Source: Trichosphaerium sp. ATCC 40318 (Eukaryota > Discosea > Flabellinia > Trichosidae). From it: a stretch of 64,000 bases of DNA. Made by a program: the position numbers and the translations under genes. Below, piece by piece: positions 45,794-57,500 of this stretch. The notes under the pieces were generated by a model that worked only from the letters and a program-made list of their open reading frames with translations, was not told the origin of the DNA and did not search any database. The stretch covers positions 62,001-126,000 of the forward strand of contig JALMLS010000520.1 in the NCBI GenBank assembly GCA_038496445.1, given 5' to 3'. Within the stretch, counting starts at the first letter, position 1. The number at the start of each line of letters is the position of its first letter.

Positions 45794-47251
45794 ATGGCAT
45801 CACAACAAACGCCAAACCTATATCCTCAAGGTAAGACAGTCATTAGAACGCGTTTAGAACGAGAAAATGTTAACCGCTTTAAAATCTAGCGTATCAAAAC
45901 GCTGTTCCAGCAGTACCAGCACCGCAGTATACTGCTTATCCAGCGCAACCAGATGGCGCTCACATTGCTCTAAACACAGATGTTGAGCATAACAAAAACT
46001 TCGCGGAGACGCCAACACCAGGAGATCCCAGTAAAGAGTAAGTTTGCCAACCGTGACAACTTTTTGTAGAATGAACTTTTCTTTTAACGATCTGCTGATA
46101 GGATGGCTGCTACTGGTAAAGTGACTGAAGAGAGTAGTCCTAAAACACCAAGAATAGTAGAAGAAGACCTTGTAGCTCATTACCAGACAGTTAAAGATCT
46201 ACCACTGCATTTCAAGATCAATATTGCTATCTGCTCTATTATTGTCTCAATCTGCTTCTTAGGTGCGTACCTTCTTTGAAGCTTGAGATTTTTTTCTCTT
46301 TGTTTTCTGACGTTGTCAGCGTTGATTAATGTTATTGTTTAGTATGGCGTTATACTACACCAGAAGGATTCTGGTGGTTTATCTACCCAATGTTTGTTGC
46401 TGCATTATCTATTTCAATAGATTTTTACTTTTTCATTCAAAAGAACTACAAAGGCGGAGCTATAGCTATTCTTGCTATTCTTAACTTAATATGCTTTTTC
46501 ACATGGGGACTCACTCAACCAAGTACGCATTTTTAGACTTAAACTCAATGTGTTTTCTTACGAGGAGAAAACGTGACATAGCTTTGTTTATTCACTTTTG
46601 TTACTGTTTTTTCTTGTTCGTCTCCTCATTCTTACCACGTGATTTTTATAGAGGGTGTCATTGGATACCCATGGTTTATCTACCCTATTTACGCTACAGC
46701 ATCGGGATACACCCTCGTCTTATACTTGGCAACAAAGAGACACGAACTTATCTTCATGTTCTGGCATCTTTACTGGCAATTATCTCTAATGTTGTTCGCA
46801 ACTTGGATCTTTACTAGCCACGGACACCCATGGTTTTTCTACCCTATGATTGCTTTAGCAATCCCATTACAATGTGCTATGGCAAAGAGTGTATACCACG
46901 AGAAACGTGCTTGGGTTTACCTCTTAATAATTTTCGGTGGTATTGATTCAATTGTACGGCTTATATCTTTATTACCTTCTTCTCTCCTTTATTTGCAACT
47001 TTATTTTTCCCATCAAGCTGATTATATTTCTTCAGGTTTTTATTGTATGGGCGTTTACAAGCAGCTATTGGCCATGGTTCATATTTGTTTGGGTGCGTAT
47101 AAGAACATGTGTTTTTTTTTTCTTTTCGGTTTACTTATTTCGTTTCTTCGTCTAGGTACCTACAATGGCTTTCGTTGCATTAGCTTATGTTATGTCTGCA
47201 CGTGGCTCTACTAAAAAACTTGACACCCTCACTGTACATGAACAACTGTAA
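45794..47251 (+). CDS. Multi-pass membrane protein with repeated PWF-x-YP helical hairpins (2TM-like)
   Basis: Seven exons join in frame (37, 148, 161, 180, 302, 57 and 96 nt) to 326 residues. The N-terminal about 100 residues are cytosolic in character and rich in Pro, Ala and Tyr. After KDLPLHFKINIAI the protein is almost entirely membrane helices. A short motif recurs four times at helix starts: FWWFIYPMF, YPWFIYPIY, HPWFFYPMI and YWPWFIFVW, with about 50-60 residues between the first three. This suggests internal duplication of a two-helix unit similar to the bacterial 2TM domain. It ends with a soluble tail (TKKLDTLTVHEQL). Function unknown. Confidence 0.8.
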
Positions 47252-47521
47252 ATAAATCGCGCACAAGCACTTTCTATTACCCACTGATTGTATTGAGTAT
47301 TTCTTTATACTTGTTAAACATTATCTACAAGGCAACCAGGCACGGTAGATGAGAGGTAGAAGTGTAAAGGAACTGTTTTATGACAGCAAGGAACTTGCAA
47401 TAGCTAACTCACGCTTTTTGAGCTAAGAACTATTTATGAGCATCTCAAAGCGGCAGTAAAGCCTCACTCACTTGAGTGCGCAATCCGAAATAATTTTCCC
47501 TAAAATACCAGTGACTACCAG

Positions 47522-47837
47522 TCAAGAACAGGAACTAAGTTCAGTTGGAGGAACTCGAGATGAACTCATAAATTGTACATTAAACAAGCACAACAACACT
47601 TCCAACATGACAGACAACAAGTATGGTCGACGTTTGAGTAATAAGATATGGGGCACAGACAAGGAATACAAAGACAACTCATGCTCTCGACACTTGGTCC
47701 ATAAAAAATGGCACGACATGCACGACACCCCACAGGATCGTAAGCGCAGTGATTATCACGAAAAGGCATTGAGGGATCAAAAATGCTACTTTTACAAACA
47801 CCCAGAGAAGAAGCCAGACGCTCAAAAGAAAAAATAA
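47522..47837 (+). CDS. Duplicated His/Lys-rich ORF, copy B
   Basis: Inverted copy of 8448-8757. The frame is open from upstream of 47522, with about 105 residues up to KPDAQKKK. Both copies retain the frame over about 95 codons in spite of nucleotide differences, which argues for coding function at least until recently. No ATG sits at a convincing start, so an upstream exon or a decayed N-terminus is likely. The protein is charged with spaced His and Cys residues. Confidence 0.4.
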
Positions 47838-48190
47838 TGGTAGCCTAATAACCCATGTGTAGTTTGAACACAGAATAAAACGCAAAGCGCAATATTAGCG
47901 AACACAGTTTAAGTTGTCTATCCCCTTTTGTAAGACGAGGAAACAACGATAAAATGACTCAAAACATACAAATATCGCCAGGACACTTTTTTGTTTTTCG
48001 GCTTGATGATGAAAATCAACCTTCTGTTTTTTTCTTATTTTTTCCCTGCTTTTACATGTTTACATATTTCAGATTTGATATGATAGACATACAATACGTA
48101 ATTACAAAAAACAAAAAACAAGTATTTCTTCACTGGGTCAACGAGACCAACTTTTCCATAAACAAAAAGTGTTAAATGAGGTTCTTGGTA

Positions 48191-50226
48191 TCAGTGAATG
48201 ATTGAAAGCGCTTCAATATGATTGGTATTTTGTGTAACCAAGCACACATCTGATAGTAGTGCTAACATACAAATAAGCAAACAATGCAATGGTAGTCAAA
48301 CTGACCTGTGGCTACAACCAAAGTTGTAACAATGATTGGTCCCAAGGCAGACAAATAAATAATACTCCATAGCGACTCCTCTGTTTGTAAGGGTTTAGTC
48401 TAGAATAATTGCGAATGTAGATAACTTACTTTGTATTATTGTGGGTGAGATAGAACATTGTGTATCATTTCTATGTGGAGAAAAGCAAGAGGTACAAGAT
48501 TTACTTCCTCTATTTAATAATATCAGCAATCGGCTACAGAATCACATATGTTTGCAACGAATAGCACCAGGTGAGCAAAGCACATACTGTTCTGAGTACT
48601 CATGTAACATACAAGGGCTACATTCCATGTTTAGTTTAAAACGACCTTCTGTACCTACAAACGCAACTTGAAAACCAATGCTGACTACTTTCAATACCTG
48701 CTGGACAATCAAAACAATCACTAAGCCCACCTTCTGATGTCCTTCCAAATCCGCATGGCTTGCAATTTACTAATACATCAACTGGTTCCTCTCCATGTAT
48801 GCAACGACCTTTTTGACCATTAAACAAGGGAGTATGTTATTGTGGAAACATACTGTGAAGTTCAGGAGGAATGACTTGATTTCTCAAAATAATGGAAACT
48901 TTGGCAGGTCGGGCTGCATTAATAACTGTGCTATAGGGGTTTAATGGATTACCAGACTATTAAATGAATGCATTAGTAATTTAACAAAATATAGCCAAGA
49001 TATTTTGTTTGCTATCTAAAGGTAGTACCTGGATGACATTTATGGTATTGTTATTGAGAACCACTGTTGCTACATGACAAGAAATGGATAAAATGTTCCA
49101 TCTGTACTTTTTGTCAACAGTAAATGTATTGTCAGCCAAGTAAATTGTTGGTTTGTATCCCCCCAGCGCGACCCCAGCCTCTGCACTGAATGTACTGTTT
49201 CTTATGCTAACCCTTTGAGCTTGAGTGATACTTATTAAGAGTTCAGCGTAGCTATTTTCCATCAAGAACTGTTGCACTTTATACTGTTAATTTTGAATTT
49301 GTTAACACAAAAAGTATAAAAGTTGTACCATCAAACTCAGCATAACTAATGGAGCTACTATTCACGTTTGCACTCGAAACTAGTCCATTGCGAGTGAAGC
49401 AGTATTGTCTGATAGTGCTATCTATTATGCTCAATAATCCTCGTTTATGATGGAAATCGACAGATAACTTTGTTGTTGTAGCATTTTTCAACATGACACT
49501 AGTTTTTAAATCTCGAGCAGACCCCTTTGTGCTCAGGTTGAGTCGAAAAACATCGAAAGTTTCTAGTTGAAACTCGACACCTTAGTATTTGACAGGTTAG
49601 AGAAGGACAATCACATAAATATTAGCACCTATGAACCCAACAATGAACTTTGTGGACGAAACATTGAATTGCTATGTGAGTTGTAAAAATGAGATAATAT
49701 TTAATTTAATGGGCGGTACCATATGGTTTAAAATAGGTCTATCTCGTTGACGAGGATCCCAGTACTCAGCTTTAAATATGAGACTCGCAAAGTTCTTGTA
49801 TTGTATCATGACACGGTCAGTTTGATAGAAAATTATGTTCCCTGTTTTACGTGAATACAGCAAAATAAAAAACACAGTGCGGTTTTTTTTACGCCGCGGA
49901 AACGTGTATTAGTACCTCCTACGCATACTACGTGACTTTCAGATGTTTCGTTGAGTGTGGCTCTTTCAATACTTCTGAAAGGCTTTTCTTTTGATCCGTC
50001 CGCCTATTTTAAGCATTTTAATGTAAAAACACGTGCCTATCGATATTTGTTTTTCAAAACAGTTACGTACAATCGAATCGTTTCCAAAATGAGCTACATA
50101 CACGCCGCACTCTGAGGTTAGTTAATAATAGTGGTTTACTAGCAATGTTGTACTAAATCTTCCGCAAATAGATGATGTACTGAAGCATATTAGACAAAAA
50201 AGTAACTTATGAAAAGTATGATGCAT
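48191..50226 (-). CDS. Secreted/receptor-like beta-helix protein with GCC2-type cysteine domain and one TM helix
   Basis: Multi-exon gene. Exon 1 from 50226 is a signal peptide (MHHTFHKLLFCLICFSTSS). The next exons give VYVAHFGNDSIADGSKEKPF and SIERATLNETSESHVVCVGG, the usual N-terminus of parallel beta-helix proteins. The exons at 49279-49494 and 48981-49277 carry helix rungs (VSIRNSTFSAEAGVAL, then IYLADNTFTV). A cysteine-rich segment follows (NCKPCGFGRTSEGGLSDCFD, then MECSPCMLHEYSEQY), of the GCC2/GCC3 ephrin-receptor-like kind. A transmembrane helix (SALGPIIVTTLVVAT) and a short tail to 48191 close the protein. Exon phases fit where checked. Copy A at 5149-6135 is a pseudogene. Confidence 0.8.
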
Positions 50227-50442
50227 GCTGGAATGGAACAGAGCGAAAATAATTGGCTTAACAGTATTCGCGTAACCGAATTCAGATAAACTACGCTACG
50301 GTTGTTATTTTCGAGTTTTTTCTTACTGATACGATAACTTGTAGACTATTATCAAGCAACAAGGAGATGAACAAACACAAGTATTTATTCAAGTAAGTTT
50401 TTTTATCATAAAAGGGTGACGAGCACTGGTTTGGGAGCAATC

Positions 50443-50848
50443 TTAGCAACTTCCACATGCTGCTTCACTCCAGCAACACCATTTATCACTTCTGATACGG
50501 AAACATAATGGAGATCCTGGGTAGCAGTATGCAGTTGAACCTTGAAAAAACGAAAAGTAAGTACAACCAACATTCGGATACTGTTTTTTTCATTGTTCAC
50601 GTACATTGACCACGCTTTTCGCGACCGCGTTTACGCCATCCAGGAGGACACCATCCATTTGTGTCACAGGTTTCGCCACAGAGTAATGGCCCTTGCTAAA
50701 GAAATGGTGTGAACAAGAATTCTAGGAGGTGGTAAGAAGGGGTTACCTCAGTTGCTCTTTTAGCTCTTTCGTTGAGCTCATTAGATTGGACCGCCAAGGC
50801 GAAAGTTAAAGCCGCAAGTACAAAGACAATAAGAGTAGTAGGTTTCAT
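50443..50848 (-). CDS. Secreted cysteine-rich peptide precursor, copy B
   Basis: Same three-exon structure as copy A (7331-6915) and, as far as I can read it, the same protein: signal peptide from MKPTTLIVFVLAAL, a propeptide with RAKRATEQ, ten cysteines and the end WSEAACGSC. The start Met is at 50848 and the stop TAA at 50443. The splice joint between exons 2 and 3 differs by one silent base in the Cys codon. Intron 1 is shorter than in copy A. Keeping the coding part while flanks change supports a functional secreted product. Confidence 0.8.
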
Positions 50849-51888
50849 CAGGGACGTTGAATTCGTGAGGTGTTGTTTACGTTGGATAGTTTTGAGTTTT
50901 GTGATATTTTTGAGAAGTGAATTAAATCACATTTATTCTTTAAGATTGCTGTTTCGCATAAATATCTCATACAGAAAAGTGTGATGCGGAAAACATGGTT
51001 AGAATATAGAAAGAACATAGAACGCGTAGTACTAAATATTTCAATGATACTCCGAATACTTCTCTTTACTCTTTGGCATGTATTTCGCGAAAAATTCCAA
51101 GTTTTTTGGTTTATGGTAAATGTTATCTTTGAACTATGCAGTTTGCCAATGTGATTACTGAGTTTATGTTATATTGGTTACTGTAAACGTTGTATGCGAA
51201 CTTGTTTATACATTATGCCTGCGTACGAGCAGTAGGGAATATCTCCATACCAACGGCATAAGTATTACAGATTGATCACGACCCTTATGAGTTCTTAATA
51301 TAACAACCTAGTTCTTAGGATAACAATATATTGTGATCTTGTTTGTAAATGTATGTGATTCAACAGTGACGATTTAAAAGTAGGTAGGATAGCACAGTGC
51401 TTGATTATGTCTTGATTGTACCCACACCACAAAACCTGTGAAGTTTTTTGTTTTTTTAGTTAACCTCTCGTTCTACTCTCCTTTATATCCTATAGCAGTA
51501 AAAACAACCTGTGTAACTGCTCAAGGTATGATAATGTATAGACGGTGTTGTGACTTTATGCCTAAACAACAGAGACATCAGAGGGTCTACTAACAATGCA
51601 AACTCGCTGATTTGTATGATGATCTTACAAATAACTGCGAGCAGTACACTGTGCACAACACATAGCTCTCGTTTAAAGGTGTACAGTTGATAAAATAAAG
51701 GTAAATATAAGTACCAAGCGCACCAGGATAGAATCCGGAACCGCAAAGGAAAGGTACCAGAGATACCTTTCTGTATGATTGTTTACATAGGTTTCAAACG
51801 CCCATGAGCTCTAAACCACACCTTCTGAGCTGCGTTGATATGTGATTTAATCGGTCTGTCGTCTTTCTGAATGTTTACATAACAGCAG

Positions 51889-52339
51889 ATGCATTACACA
51901 GCGAGAAAAGCAACACCTAAACAAGGAGCAAACAGACTGTGGAAACTACATTTTTACAATTTATTTGCTGGTATTAGAAAAACCAAACTACATAATGTGG
52001 AGCTCAACAAACCAAGAAGAGCTTACTCAAAGCTTGTAAATGACTATCAACTCATTCAAAGGAAGTTTGACAAGGTAGTGCAAATAAATGTCAGCTTTTG
52101 TAAGTTGTCGCTCAAATATAATGGCTCCTGTATATGTTACTGAAGGTGGTTGTGGATGCACCGATACCAATTGTGATGTATTCTACTTCATTGTAGGTGA
52201 GACCAAAGGTATTTTTAAGTGTACCTTAAATACATCTTCTTCGTCATCTCATGTCGAAGTTTGTTTCTTTGCTGAAAATCCTAATATCTGCGATGACCTT
52301 GCAGACAATGTGTTTGCTACTCATTTTATTTTTTTTTAA
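51889..52339 (+). CDS. Hypothetical protein, probably two exons
   Basis: The first frame (51889-52075) starts MHYTARKATPKQGANRLW and is basic. A second frame (about 52110-52339) gives APVYVTEGGCGCTDTNCDVF and then VEVCFFAENPNICDDL, a Cys-containing beta-rich stretch. A splice between them near 52075-52110 is plausible (GACAAG followed by GTAGTG, and TTTTGTAAG as acceptor) but not certain. The first part aligns with the short ORF at 7719-7913. No family known. Confidence 0.35.
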
Positions 52340-52340
52340 A

Positions 52341-53790
52341 TTAGAAGATGATGTGAAATGAAAGATTTTCGTTGATTGTTGCGATTATAGTTTGGTCTTG
52401 TTCTATATTATCCTTACTGCTGGTAACAATCAAACTGTAAGCTACGAAATGGGATCTTCCTCTAACATGACTGTTGAACTGTTGTCTATGAGGTTGTTCA
52501 GTTATTACAGTTATAACATTGGATATTCGGGTTGGTTTCTCGTTCTGACTCAGAAAGGAGACAGGACATGAGATATATACTGTTGGACTTCCTTCCAAAG
52601 CGTTCCAACAATTGCTAACGATGGTCATCCAAGGCATATGGGATATATTAGTCCGTCAGCAAGTTTGTTCCGTTCTAAGGCTTTTGTAACGTTGTTTCGT
52701 AAGACATTTGGTATTGGGTCATTTCCCATTTACTAACAGTGCATATTGACTTGAGCTTGTCAAGCCAATCCTCAACACTAATCTATCACCGGTAAAGGCT
52801 ATGAGCGCTCCTTTAGGTACTGAAGGGTAATTGGGTTGTATAGCACTGGCATACATTTCTCTTACGCGTCTCCAAAAACTGGAACTGGGTTTTTAAATAC
52901 TGGCTTGAATAGCTCAATGGTGGCAATGATATCTCCTAACTGTTCTAACATACTTGTATCTCTCTACTAACTTCTACAGCACAGAAAACGGCTGTGATAA
53001 CTTAACTTGCAGCCAAATGTTATGATGCAATATAAAGTCAAAGCCTGGTTTATTAATAGGGTTTGACAATTACAAAAGGTACAAGCAGATAACATTATTG
53101 TGGGATATGGTTCAGTGAATGGCAATGAATATTAAGTAGTATAACTTAACTGAAAGCATCAACTTGTGACGTTGCAACCAAAAAAAAAAGTTGTTGACAT
53201 TAATTTTACAAACAGCAAGTATAATTTTTTTTTGGGGTTTCTTGTTACCAAATCTCAAAAAAAGACAAAGAAAATGCTGTGTAGTGTTGTATGAACTTAA
53301 AAACATAGGCTGACATTAGAGTTATAGGTGATGGTAAAATTGATTTTAGCGAATTTGTTGAGATGATGACATGCGCAGATTGATAAATAGAATCTCTAAA
53401 GTCAAAAGAAAAAAAAGGTGAAGAGAATCTTATGTTCTTTTCACACGTAAAGTTACAATTGTAATAGAGTTCGTAATAAACACGTGCTTGTTGCTTCTGT
53501 AATATCAGTGTTTGGATTCTGTTTGCCAAATTTCCATGGCAGTGCCGAAGTCTCACCCAAAAATATTCACAGATTAAAAACTAGCTCACATAATACACTA
53601 CTTTCGCTTTTGGTTGCGTTCAAGGAGATGGCAGTTCGAGTCGTCCTTGTGAACCTAGATGAATAGCAAACCACATACACGTTGTTAGCTCTGTTTAGCA
53701 GTTTGGTACAGTGGTTAACCAAACTGTCTTTTCCCTTTAATGTTGTGCTCACTGTACCATTGTACTTTGTGTTAGGTAATGTTACCAAAA
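52341..53790 (-). CDS. Possible multi-exon gene of unknown product (degraded or unresolved)
   Basis: Several minus-strand stretches look coding and lie in order. They are LVTLPNTKYNGTVSTTL (about 53780), LEQLGDIIATIELFKPVF (about 52940), YASAIQPNYPSVPKGALIAF with LVLRIGLTSSSQYALL (about 52800), and SNCWNALEGSPTVYISC with ISNVITVITEQPHRQQF (52341-52637). The style is that of an extracellular beta-rich protein. I could not join them with consistent phases, and a stop follows LLVNGK, so this may be a pseudogene. Confidence 0.3.
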
Positions 53791-54596
53791 TACGCCTCTG
53801 GCTCGGCCAAATATTTTGTCCACAAAGTTGTACTAGTCCCTAATTCCGCAATTTTAAGTTTTATTACCTCCTGACGTCGTTACACCATTTAGCTAGGTAC
53901 TAGGAGCATAATTTAATCCAGACCTAAAACGAGTGTACAAAACGTATTGTACGCTGCTACCCACCCTGAGAGTTGTCTACAACATGTTACCCGTAACCCA
54001 CGTGATACAAAATTTAAGCCAAAAAAAGCCAAGGCGCTTAATGACGCCAACGAAACAAATGGTCGCCCTTACTTGAGGGACGCTTAAGAGCTGTTTTTAC
54101 TGTCTAGCGCGTTTTATTACGACTTTATGAAAATTATTAAGAGCCTAGTGCGTCCTAGTACTGCCTCTTAAGTTATATTTCTACGTAAGAAAAAGTGAAG
54201 TTCGGTGGCCGCAAATCAAATTTTTGCGGCCATGAAAGTTCGACTTTTATTTTTTTTAGCTGGTTTGTGTGCGAATACAGTTAGGCGTATTGGCTTCAAA
54301 AATGTCGCTGGCAGCAGCGAACGTTGGATGGGTTTTGGGATTTAATCCGCTTTCCTCCGAGAAGACGTTTCTTCTGGTGTCGTATTATAGTGTTTGCAGC
54401 ACCGCTAGAAGGTCGTTTGTAAGGATGCTACCTCGTAACGTCATCTGATAACAAAATGTCTTAAAAACTATCGCAAAGCGATATACAAGCACCCCTCGGC
54501 GGTTTTTATGAACTTGCGCAAACGGACGCACTAAGCGTACACAAATTAATGACGTGAGTCGCCGCATTTGTGAACAAAATCTCAGTTTCACTACAG

Positions 54597-57500
54597 ATGA
54601 GACAACTCATCCTCCTCGCTGTTCTTTTCGCCCTAGCCTATGCGGCCGGACGCGCTAGTTTTACTGCTACAGATGTAGTCGTTACCAACCGTCCTTTTAT
54701 AAATGTACGTACACGTAACTTCCCTTTTCTTCTGAAAGGCAGTTTTTCTGGAATTTGTTGTCTGTTCAGAAACGTACTACTCTTTCGAATGTCAGGGTCA
54801 ACTTGCTTTGGTTTTTACCCAACTGTGTACCTTACTTCTTTTGTAGGGTGTTCTAGAAGCCGAAGCTATGTACTATGATAAAAATAATGAACGTATCGCA
54901 TGGTAAGTTACTAAAGTAGTTTACGCTATTTGATTTTTCTTGCAAAGTAAAAAAAAAAATTTACCTCTTTTAAATTTACTTGGTTGGCACTTTGTTCCTA
55001 AAGTTCGAGAGATGCCCACTTTCTTCAATTTTGTGTTTTTGAAAGGTTGTGGGGTGTTGAGAGCGGTTGTGACAGTGCGGTTTTCGGAGTAATTATTACA
55101 AAATGGAAGAAAGCTTTTGGTTTTTTTTTCATTTGGATTTTTTCTTTTTTCCTTTTTTGTGTCTGACAATCGGTAGGACCTACACAGGCATTCAAGCTGG
55201 TTCTTTGAGTGAAGCATACATTTACGATGAGGTACGCTAGCTTACTTGTAAAAAAAATGAGGAAAAAAAAGTAAACACTTTTTTCACATTAAACTCACAA
55301 AATCCACGAAACGGCGACTTTTTCTTCTCTATTTTTGTGAAAACAATTAATTGGGATCGTTTAGAATCTTCGCTTGCGTAAGTGTTCAGATGCTTGCGAA
55401 GCCTTCGGTGAGGACAGAAGCGTACCAGATCTAGTATCTACAGGTGGTACTACCGCCGCACGCGATGGTTGCCAAACATGTTTTAACGAAAACCCAACTA
55501 ATGCCAATGGGCAAGTCGATACCTTGTGTTTCAACGGTAACGACATCTGTCTGTACGTATAATAATTATACTCTCATTTTGAGCGTCAAAAAGAAATACG
55601 CGTCCAAATTTTTTTTAAATCACGTGATAATTTCAAAAACCACGTGAAATATCAAAAATCGGGCGATATTTTTTTTTTGCTTCTTTTTGAAGCGATTTTC
55701 AGATTTTTAATTATCACGTGATAATTAGCTAACCAAGCGATTTTTAAGTGTTGAATTCTCAAGTGGAGAGACATGGAAATTTAACGGCGCTATCACAACA
55801 GGCTCTTTCCCTGATGACGCTTTCTTGGATTCTGTCGCTGAAAAAAAGTACGGAAAAACTTGCGGTGTTTTTTGATTATTTTCGAAATGAAAAATTACGA
55901 TAAATTATTGTTCCTCCTCTACACGTTTATTCTTATACCTCTTCTAGGAAGCTACCTGGTGGCGGTGGATGTACTGATGAGTGTTCTCAAGTATTCGATA
56001 TCGTCCTAGTATTGGATGAGTCTGGTTCTATTAATAACAATGAAGTACGTTTTCATAAGCGTTTATTATTATTTGTTGTTTTGTTTTGTTTCTAAATTTG
56101 TTGTAGTGGAATCAATTGAAGGCTTTCGCAGAAGATCTTGTCGAAGCTTTTGAAGTTGGTCCAACAGGCGCTAACTTTGGTACTGCCTTTTCCTTGGCTT
56201 TTACTTTTCTTACTTTTTTTTTAAAGCCATCAAACTTTACTCTACTGTTGGTCGTAATCTCTTGACCATGTCAGCCTCTAAGACATCTATCTTGAATCAG
56301 CTCAGAAGTACGCTTTTTAAAGAAACGCTTTGCACATATTTCTAACACGTGATTCTTTTAGGTATCACAAAAGTCAGTTCTTACACTTGCATTGGATGTG
56401 GTATTGAACTCGCTTACGAAGAGCTACAAACAAACAAGAGACCGGGTACACCTGGTATCATTGTAACACTGACTGATGGTTTTAACAACCGTCCATGTCA
56501 ATTGAGCGCTTGTGGTTGTAGTAGCCCATGTGCCAACGACTGTTGTCGTGGTCAAGGACCGTACGTGGTTTTAACAAAACAATTTTTTATTCCCGTAATT
56601 TTCTCTAACCGGCCTTTACAGTGTTTGGGGACCTGGCGGTACTGGAAGTTGTGATAACTGTGGTGGTCGCGATGAACTTATCGAATGGACTGACCGCGCA
56701 AGAGCCGCTGGATACAAGATGGTGTCCATTGGTGTTGGTGATAGCTTGTCTGAGGATGATCTCAGACTCTTTACTAGCGAATGGCCAGCTGATCACATCG
56801 CTGTAGCCGGTATGTACTTCCTTAAACCTATATGAGCTTCGCTCTAACTTGTTCTTGCAGATTTCGCCTCCCTTAACCAAAAACTCCAAGATATCCTCAC
56901 AGTTATCTGCCCAGTTAACACTGTTAACGACTGTGGTGCTTCTTGCAACGGATTCTGCCACTGTGGACAAGAATGTACTTGCCCTAGCACCTGTGAACCA
57001 ATAGATATGTGCCATACCGCTGAATGTGTTGCAAACGCTGGTTTCGGGTGTGTACAAAAGCCAATTACATGTAACGACAACAATGCTTGTACTAAGGATA
57101 CTTGCGACCCTGACAGTACGTTTTGCTCTTGTTCTTATTTTTTTCTCTTTATCACGTTTTCTAACGTTTGTATAGCCGGTTGTGTATTCACAGACATCCA
57201 GAGCCAATGTAATGATAACAGCGAATGTACTGATAACTCATGCGAACCTGCTGTTGGTGTACGTTTGCTCAAATTGTTTTGCCACTTCCTCACTTTTTTG
57301 ACTTTGTCTTAGTGTGTCATCAAAGATGTAACGTGTGATCCTGCCAACCAATGTCAAGAAACCAGTTGTAACCCAGCTACAGGATGTCAATCTACTACTA
57401 TTACTGATGCTGAATGCGAACGCCGTGCTGCAAGCGAGTTCCAAACTGTATGGGATTTTTTTAGGTTCACATGAACGAATATTGTTTCTTATTCTTGTTT

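Larger units (their letters stand above)
48191..52050. repeat. Segmental duplication block, direct copy of 5149-7920
   Basis: Both blocks contain, in the same order and strand, the beta-helix receptor (broken in the left copy), the cysteine-rich peptide gene and a homologue of the ORF at 7719 / 51889. The left copy is shorter because beta-helix exons are missing. The His/Lys-rich ORF lies next to both blocks but on opposite sides and in opposite orientation, so there was a further rearrangement. Confidence 0.85.

Noticed and set aside
54570-54596. Upstream start for VWA copy B adding MNKISVSLQ
   Set aside because: It needs a non-ATG start. The ATG at 54597 gives a clean signal peptide and the same start exists in copy A.
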